A DNA stretch of 61,399 bases from Bacteroidota bacterium (GTDB lineage: Bacteria > Bacteroidota > Bacteroidia > Chitinophagales > Chitinophagaceae), in contig JABDHF010000011.1 in assembly GCA_013285595.1 (NCBI GenBank), positions 1 through 61,399 on the forward strand, written 5' to 3'. Positions within the stretch are counted from its first letter, which is position 1. The number at the start of each line of letters is the position of its first letter. This document shows, piece by piece, positions 56,702 through 61,399 of this stretch. The position numbers and the translations under genes were made by a program. Below the pieces are notes generated by a model, which worked only from the letters and a program-made list of their open reading frames with translations, searched no databases and was not told the DNA's origin.

Positions 56702-56761
56702 CAATTAATCAACTTCCGGTTAATAAACGCAACGGCACCCTTTGGCGGTAAAGATTATTAA

Positions 56762-57517
56762 ATGTATTTTAGAGGTGTGAAGCTCCGTTTTTTGGTCTTG
56801 GTGTTATTATTTTTTTACTGCTGCTGTACGAAAACCCAGCCTGTAGCAGTGGACCCTACACCTTTTACATTCACTACCACTTACGATTCTTTTATTACCT
56901 GTACCGCCAATAGCACAAAGATCCTGTTCTTTAATGTAAATGTATTGAGTGGCTCCATTGATACCAGCCCTATTACATACTCAATCACAAATCTGCCGGC
57001 AAATACCACCGTCATCCCCGCAACACAAACGGTTACTTTATTACAGAGCGGTACATTCCAATTTAATATCGGCGATGTTCCTGCAGGTGTCGACACAGTA
57101 AACCTTAGGATCAGTTCCGCCGCCAGGGGCATCGAAAACCATATGATCTTGCTAAAAGTGGGCACACCTGCCGACTATACCAAAAAGCTTGCAGGTACCT
57201 ACCCGGGCAGCTACGATTACTGCACTCCTGCCGATAGCCTCTATCCTTATACCTGTATTACTTACACACTGCCTGATACCCCGCATATACTGAAGATCAG
57301 GAACATCAAAAACCTGGGGCTGAACTTTGTGGTTACGGCGAACATCTCAAGCAGCATTACCATTCCCTACCAAACAATTGGCAGCTATAAAATATGGGGA
57401 GCAGGCACCTATACGCACGACACCCCACCACACGATACAGCCTACCAGATGATTATCTACGATACGCTGGTACGCGGGCTGGATACTGAAAGGTGTATTG
57501 TGCACTTACAGCATTAA
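56762..57517 (+). CDS. Putative lipoprotein of unknown function
   Basis: A 251-residue protein with a hydrophobic N-terminus (RFLVLVLLFFYCCC) ending in consecutive Cys, a lipoprotein signal. The mature part is Thr-rich and beta-predicted, with ILLKVGTPADYTKKLAGTYPGSYDYC in the middle, which resembles an Ig-like N-terminal region followed by a compact C-terminal domain. No family recognised. hicA follows; the hicAB promoter palindrome begins right after its stop. Confidence 0.65.
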   Translation: MYFRGVKLRFLVLVLLFFYCCCTKTQPVAVDPTPFTFTTTYDSFITCTANSTKILFFNVNVLSGSIDTSPITYSITNLPANTTVIPATQTVTLLQSGTFQFNIGDVPAGVDTVNLRISSAARGIENHMILLKVGTPADYTKKLAGTYPGSYDYCTPADSLYPYTCITYTLPDTPHILKIRNIKNLGLNFVVTANISSSITIPYQTIGSYKIWGAGTYTHDTPPHDTAYQMIIYDTLVRGLDTERCIVHLQH

Positions 57518-57544
57518 GTAATAAATTTATTACCTTTACATTTC
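57518..57544 (+). promoter_or_regulatory. hicAB promoter with 16-bp operator palindrome
   Basis: GTAATAAATTTATTAC at 57518-57533 is a perfect palindrome. It overlaps TACCTTTA (57531-57538), and TACATTTC abuts the hicA GTG; both are one mismatch from TAnnTTTG. Autorepression by HicB at the palindrome is inferred, and the transcript would be nearly leaderless. Confidence 0.6.
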
Positions 57545-57733
57545 GTGAAATACAGCGAACTGATCAGAATCCTAAAAAGAAACGGCTGGTATGAAGCGCG
57601 CCAAACGGGCAGCCATATTATAATGCACCACGCTGATAAAAAAGAACCGGTAATAGTTCCTGATCACGGAAGCAAAGAAATAGGCACAGGCCTTCAACTC
57701 AAGATCATGAAGCAGGCAGGACTAAAAAAGTAA
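57545..57733 (+). CDS. hicA: HicA toxin (mRNA interferase)
   Basis: A 62-residue dsRBD-like toxin: KYSELIRILKRNGWYEARQTGSHIIMHH, with the catalytic His about 24, then VIVPDHGSKEIGTGLQLKIMKQAGL. HicA cleaves mRNA independently of ribosomes. GTG 57545 is the start and the -7-like box touches it. HicB is encoded immediately downstream. The frame is intact. Confidence 0.9.
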   Translation: MKYSELIRILKRNGWYEARQTGSHIIMHHADKKEPVIVPDHGSKEIGTGLQLKIMKQAGLKK

Positions 57734-57736
57734 GTG

Positions 57737-58120
57737 ATGAAACAAATAAAAGTAACAGTAGAGAAAACAAATACAGGGTTTTCAGCAGGCGCGGATAAAT
57801 ATCCTGTTTATACTGCTGGTGATAGCCTTGAAGAAATAAAAGCTAATATAACTGAGGCGCTTAATTTATATTTTGAATATAAGGCTATTCCTGCCATAAC
57901 CGCAGATAACATAAAGCTGGTTCTTGATCTTGCATCGTTTTTCAATTTTTACAAAGTGATCAATGCAAAAGCACTATCAGAAAGAATTGGCATGAATCAA
58001 AGCCTTTTGGCGCAATATATAAACGGAGCAAAAAAACCTTCCGCAATACAAACCCGCCGTATTTTGAAAGGTGTGCAGCAGATAGGAAAGGAATTAGTGG
58101 AGATGCAATTCTTATTATAA
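57737..58120 (+). CDS. hicB: HicB antitoxin with C-terminal HTH
   Basis: A 127-residue antitoxin from ATG 57737. The N-terminal part is a degenerate RNase H-like HicB domain (KVTVEKTNTGFSAGADKYPVYTAGDSLEEIKANITEALNLYFE). The C-terminal half is a Cro-like helix-turn-helix (AKALSERIGMNQSLLAQYINGAKKPS), so HicB can bind the palindrome upstream of hicA. The toxin-first order is usual for hicAB. Confidence 0.88.
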   Translation: MKQIKVTVEKTNTGFSAGADKYPVYTAGDSLEEIKANITEALNLYFEYKAIPAITADNIKLVLDLASFFNFYKVINAKALSERIGMNQSLLAQYINGAKKPSAIQTRRILKGVQQIGKELVEMQFLL

Positions 58121-58132
58121 TCGGCAGCGCCT

Positions 58133-58456
58133 CTACTTTATCCAAAATGTCATTTCAGGCATATCATTTTTCAGTTTCATAACTGACTTTAATAAAATAG
58201 TATCCCTGCCTTCATTTACATAATAAAACAGGAGTGGCTTTGTCCTTTCCCAATCGTCGAACCCTAATATGAAATCGCCATTTTTATCCGTAGTTGTCGC
58301 ACCCAAGCCATTTTCTATAGCGCCCTTTACGAAGATGACAACATTACTGACCCTTTTGTGAGACTTTGATCTTAAGTGGCCTTTAACAGCTACTTCTTCT
58401 GTAGGGCAGAAACTACAGGCAAGCAATGCAAACAATATGAGGTAGCCTCTATTCAT
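58133..58456 (-). CDS. Small secreted/lipoprotein with CarboxypepD_reg-like domain
   Basis: A 107-residue protein with an N-terminal signal (YLILFALLACSFC). The mature part KGHLRSKSHKRVSNVVIFVKG, GATTTDKNGDFILGFDDWE is a single carboxypeptidase-regulatory-like beta sandwich, the plug-like domain often found at TonB receptor N-termini. Its start overlaps the ispF stop by 8 bases. Function unknown. Confidence 0.65.
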   Translation of the reverse strand: MNRGYLILFALLACSFCPTEEVAVKGHLRSKSHKRVSNVVIFVKGAIENGLGATTTDKNGDFILGFDDWERTKPLLFYYVNEGRDTILLKSVMKLKNDMPEMTFWIK

Positions 58457-58928
58457 TTTTCATTAGTAGCACATTTGCAGTAGCAACTATCCCCTCTTCC
58501 CTGCCTATAAAACTTAAATGCTCGGTAGTAGTAGCCTTTATAGAAATATCGTCGACAGATACATTGAGTATACCTGCTATTGCAGCCCTCATATTATCTA
58601 CATACGGCCTTATCTTAGGTGCTTGCAGCAATATGGTAGCATCGGCATTTACAAGCTTATAACCAGCTTCAGTGACTAACTGATAAGACTTCTGGAGCAG
58701 TATCTTACTGTCTATGCCTTTGTATGTCGCGTCCGTATCCGGGAAATGCTGACCTATATCGCCAAGGCTTAATGCGCCAAGTAGTGCGTCGCAGATTGCA
58801 TGCAGCAGCACATCAGCATCAGAATGGCCAAGCGCACCCTTGCTATGTGGGATAAGGATGCCTCCAAGCCAAAATTCCCGGCCCTCTACCAATTTATGAA
58901 AATCTATTCCCTGCCCAATGCGATACAT
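58449..58928 (-). CDS. ispF: 2-C-methyl-D-erythritol 2,4-cyclodiphosphate synthase
   Basis: A 159-residue IspF. MYRIGQGIDFHKLVEGREFWLGG carries the zinc-ligand pair DxH, GHSDADVLLHAICDALLGALSLGDIG the second ligand and base-binding region, and KATTTEHLSFIGREEGI the CDP-binding end. It makes the cyclic diphosphate of the MEP isoprenoid pathway. It overlaps the small secreted protein gene by 8 bases. Confidence 0.95.
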   Translation of the reverse strand: MYRIGQGIDFHKLVEGREFWLGGILIPHSKGALGHSDADVLLHAICDALLGALSLGDIGQHFPDTDATYKGIDSKILLQKSYQLVTEAGYKLVNADATILLQAPKIRPYVDNMRAAIAGILNVSVDDISIKATTTEHLSFIGREEGIVATANVLLMKNE

Positions 58929-58931
58929 AAA

Positions 58932-58950
58932 ACGCCAATCCCCTAAAGGG
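58932..58950. repeat. Short CCCCTAAAGGG palindromic repeat
   Basis: CCAATCCCCTAAAGGGTTA lies between hutU and ispF and matches the palindrome family at glmM and mlaF. Confidence 0.4.
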
Positions 58951-58960
58951 TTATCTTTTG

Positions 58961-60619
58961 TTATAAATTAAGACCAAACTTTTCTCCCGTTTCAATCGCT
59001 TCTTCATACCCTGCATCAGCATGGCGGATAACGCCCATTGCCGGATCGTTGAACAACACCCTTTTCAGTCGTTCTTCCGCATCCTGGGTACCATCAGCTA
59101 CTATCACCATACCCGCATGCAACGAATAGCCCATACCTACGCCACCACCGTGGTGAAATGACACCCAGCTTGCACCGCCAGCAGTATTGATCAAAGCATT
59201 TAGTATAGGCCAGTCGGCTACCGCATCGCTGCCATCTTTCATGGCTTCAGTTTCGCGGTTTGGCGATGCTACTGAGCCTGTATCAAGGTGGTCTCTGCCT
59301 ATTACTATCGGAGCTTTTACTTTGCCGGTTCTTACCAGTTCATTAAATAATAGCCCTGCCTTTTCCCGGTCGCCCATACCCAGCCAGCAGATGCGTGCAG
59401 GCAACCCCTGGAAAGCTATACGCTCCCTGGCCATCACCAGCCAGCGGTGCAACCCTTTATTATCGGGGAACAGCTCCATCAATGCCTTATCGGTGGTATA
59501 AATATCCTCAGGGTCTCCGCTCAGTGCTACCCAGCGGAAAGGGCCCTTTCCTTCGCAAAACAAAGGCCTTATATAAGCCGGTACAAAACCGGGGAAGTCA
59601 AAAGCATTCTTTACACCGCGCTTATCGTGCGCCTGTCCACGTAGGTTATTGCCGTAATCAAATGTTATGGCGCCACGCTTTTGCAGTTCCAGCATCTGGT
59701 TAACGTGCTTAGCCATTGTGTCGAGCGAGCGCTTTACATACTCTACAGGATCACTGCTGCGTAAAGCGTTAGCCTCTGGCACACTTAACCCTTCAGGGAA
59801 ATAACCGATCAGCTCATCGTGTGCCGAGGTTTGGTCGGTAAGGGTATCAAGTGTTATGTTACGATCTATAAGGCGTTGTAATAAGTCCACCACATTGCAG
59901 CAAACACCAATAGATATACGTTCTCCCTTAGCCTTTGCATCCAGCGCCCAGTCTATACTCTCATCAATGTCTGTGGTCCATTTATCCAGGTAGCGCGTCT
60001 CTATGCGCTTCTTTATGCGCCACTCTTCCATTTCAGCAGCAAGGCATACACCCTCGTTCATAGTAATAGCAAGTGGCTGAGCGCCACCCATACCGCCAAG
60101 CCCTGCTGTCACATTTAGCTTGCCTTTCAGGGTGCCATCATAATGTTTGTTTGCCAGCGACATATAAGTTTCATATGTTCCCTGCACTATTCCCTGCGAA
60201 CCTATGTATATCCAGCTGCCGGCAGTCATTTGCCCATACATCATCAGGCCCTTGGCTTCCAGCTCACGAAAATGCTCCCACGTAGCCCAGCGGCCTACCA
60301 GGTTAGAATTAGCAATAAGCACACGCGGCGCATTTTTATGCGAGCGGAGTACGCCCACAGGCTTGCCACTCTGCACCATCAGCGTCTCATCTTCTTCCAG
60401 GTTTTTGAGGCATTCCAGTATCTTATCAAAGCTTTCCCAGTTGCGGGCAGCCTTACCATTGCCACCGTACACTACAAGGTCTTCGGGCCTTTCTGCTACT
60501 TCAGGGTCCAGGTTATTCTGTATCATGCGGTAGGCCGCTTCTGTTACCCAGCTCTTACAGGTAAGATCAGTGCCGCGCGGGGCGCGGATAATACGGGATG
60601 TGGTAGTAATTGATGACAT
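58961..60619 (-). CDS. hutU: Urocanate hydratase
   Basis: A 552-residue urocanase: [21 protein letters not shown] near the start, [14 protein letters not shown], the NAD-binding GMGGAQPLA segment, [19 protein letters not shown] with the active-site region, and [19 protein letters not shown]. It converts urocanate to imidazolone propionate in histidine degradation. Other hut genes are not in the window. It ends 32 bases before ispF, on the same strand. Confidence 0.96.
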   Translation of the reverse strand: MSSITTTSRIIRAPRGTDLTCKSWVTEAAYRMIQNNLDPEVAERPEDLVVYGGNGKAARNWESFDKILECLKNLEEDETLMVQSGKPVGVLRSHKNAPRVLIANSNLVGRWATWEHFRELEAKGLMMYGQMTAGSWIYIGSQGIVQGTYETYMSLANKHYDGTLKGKLNVTAGLGGMGGAQPLAITMNEGVCLAAEMEEWRIKKRIETRYLDKWTTDIDESIDWALDAKAKGERISIGVCCNVVDLLQRLIDRNITLDTLTDQTSAHDELIGYFPEGLSVPEANALRSSDPVEYVKRSLDTMAKHVNQMLELQKRGAITFDYGNNLRGQAHDKRGVKNAFDFPGFVPAYIRPLFCEGKGPFRWVALSGDPEDIYTTDKALMELFPDNKGLHRWLVMARERIAFQGLPARICWLGMGDREKAGLLFNELVRTGKVKAPIVIGRDHLDTGSVASPNRETEAMKDGSDAVADWPILNALINTAGGASWVSFHHGGGVGMGYSLHAGMVIVADGTQDAEERLKRVLFNDPAMGVIRHADAGYEEAIETGEKFGLNL

Positions 60620-60684
60620 GGAATGATAAAATATTGTGGTAATTAAATCAATAAAAGGAAGATTGAAGTTATCTTACCTTTTAT

Positions 60685-60984
60685 CTAAGGTGTTCCATAA
60701 AGTGGTTTACGATATGTATTAAATACAGAGTTAACAACTATAGCGTTCCCATTAATACTATAGATAATTATGTATGGAAATGACTTTAATTGTATTCGCC
60801 TGAATTGTTTCTTTTTATTTTTTGATATGTATTTATAAAACTGTGGATTGACTGCTATTTTTTCGTAAGCAACATATAATTCATCCCTAAACTTGAATAC
60901 GAGGTCAATATTTATAGCAAAATAGTAATCAATAGCATTTTCAATATCTTGTTCCGCTTCAAGACTAACTTCAATGTTATGCAT
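60685..60984 (-). CDS. RelE/ParE-family toxin
   Basis: A 99-residue toxin of the ParE/RelE fold: SLEAEQDIENAIDYYF, NPQFYKYISKNKKKQFRRIQLKSFPYIIIYSINGN, IVVNSVFNTYRKPL. It appears complete. Its start overlaps the antitoxin stop by 8 bases. Target (gyrase or ribosome) cannot be told. Confidence 0.8.
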   Translation of the reverse strand: MHNIEVSLEAEQDIENAIDYYFAINIDLVFKFRDELYVAYEKIAVNPQFYKYISKNKKKQFRRIQLKSFPYIIIYSINGNAIVVNSVFNTYRKPLYGTP

Positions 60985-61225
60985 TCTTTTGCTTATTCGC
61001 TATATACTTGTTTAATTTCTCTTTTGCCCCTTCCAAAGTATACGACTTTGATTTTCCGGATAAGTAATCGTCCCATCTCCTATCGAGTTCTGCCATTTCT
61101 CCATCGGTAAATTCATAATCCTGCTCTATGTCATTCTCCACCAAGGTAAAAATTGCTTTTACCTTTTTATCATCCGCATGATCAATATATTCATGAAGCT
61201 TTTCTTTTACCGCAGCAATCGTCAT
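60977..61225 (-). CDS. Antitoxin of the RelE/ParE pair
   Basis: An 82-residue protein from ATG 61225 (MTIAAVKEKLHEYIDHAD). It resembles Bacteroidota antitoxins with an acidic middle (KVKAIFTLVENDIEQ, DGEMAELDRRWDDYLSGKSKSYTLEGAKEKL) that neutralise a RelE/ParE toxin. No separate DNA-binding domain is obvious. An in-frame upstream extension is unlikely. The pair is intact, unlike the one at 44 kb. Confidence 0.78.
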   Translation of the reverse strand: MTIAAVKEKLHEYIDHADDKKVKAIFTLVENDIEQDYEFTDGEMAELDRRWDDYLSGKSKSYTLEGAKEKLNKYIANKQKNA

Positions 61226-61280
61226 AACCCTCTTATTTTGTATGCCTAAATTTACGAAAAAAATCAACCCGGAACGCAGC

Positions 61281-61399
61281 CTACGCTTCCAACTGCTTTA
61301 ACGCCTCCACCAGCTTCTTTTCCTCCTCTGCATGGTTTACATCATGCTTTACAAAGGTTTTGCCTGTTACTACCTCATATAGCTCTATGTAGCGCTCAG
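61281..61399 (-). CDS. purC: Probable PurC (SAICAR synthetase), C-terminal end only
   Basis: The minus-strand frame open to the window edge reads ERYIELYEVVTGKTFVKHD and ends KLVEALKQLEA, with the stop at 61281-61283. ERYIELYE-x-VTGK-x-FVK matches the C-terminus of Bacteroidota PurC, which joins aspartate to CAIR in purine synthesis. The short fragment keeps confidence moderate. Confidence 0.65.
   Translation of the reverse strand, partial: ERYIELYEVVTGKTFVKHDVNHAEEEKKLVEALKQLEA

Overview
The window reads as chromosomal DNA of a Bacteroidota bacterium, most likely a member of the Chitinophagia/Chitinophagaceae. Supporting signs are a ruvA-sprA gene pair (SprA is the type IX secretion translocon), a secreted protein with a C-terminal T9SS sorting domain, a TonB-dependent receptor tail, Omp28-type lipoproteins, a short AtpC beside AtpD, and TAnnTTTG-type -7 promoter boxes. 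The assignment rests on gene content only. No rRNA, tRNA, CRISPR array, phage or insertion sequence was recognised.

Layout. 1-5.8 kb: TonB receptor tail, PdxH-like oxidase, M16 metalloprotease, GlmM-type mutase. 5.75-6.28 kb: a tandem array of about 189-bp units. 6.3-8.9 kb: small membrane or secreted proteins of unknown role. 9-14.5 kb: Ldh2-family dehydrogenase, a coaX-OMP-lptC operon, a broken retropepsin-like gene and a 3-hydroxyisobutyrate-dehydrogenase-like enzyme. 14.6-18.7 kb: a 1104-residue T9SS surface protein and a beta-barrel. 18.9-26.9 kb: phenylacetyl-CoA epoxidase genes paaABC, a terminator, then a GT-C / GT2 / GT-C glycosylation module, paaD and a two-TM channel-like protein. 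27-29 kb: atpD-atpC. 29-41.3 kb: a GT-C-like protein, the 2582-residue SprA, RuvA and a two-gene membrane operon. 41.3-44 kb: MlaF-like ATPase and acyl-CoA carboxylase beta subunit. 44-45.4 kb: a decayed ParE-type toxin-antitoxin locus and cmk. 45.5-48.8 kb: a TPR histidine kinase with a LytTR regulator, and a lipoprotein. 48.8-53 kb: zapA, lspA, an M28 peptidase and a tandem Omp28 pair. 53-57.5 kb: rbfA, a LolC/E-type permease, acs and a lipoprotein. 57.5-61.4 kb: hicAB, ispF, hutU, a second RelE/ParE-type pair and the 3' end of a probable purC.

How parts work together. SprA would export T9SS cargo such as the 1104-residue Gly-rich/Ig-repeat protein. CoaX, LptC, LspA, a LolC/E-type permease and MlaF are envelope or cofactor housekeeping functions. 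PaaABC with PaaD would make the phenylacetyl-CoA epoxidase; PaaE is not here. The GT2 enzyme could charge a polyprenyl phosphate that the two flanking GT-C proteins use as sugar donor (inference).

The less ordinary signals are a toxin-antitoxin locus whose antitoxin is put out of frame by an (ACAT)4 tract and whose toxin carries a stop codon, the three-gene glycosylation module splitting the paa genes, several families of short dispersed palindromes and intergenic word repeats, near-leaderless promoters, and an ALK/LTK-like glycine-rich domain on a T9SS protein. I did not find a clear multi-gene defence or other wholly novel system.
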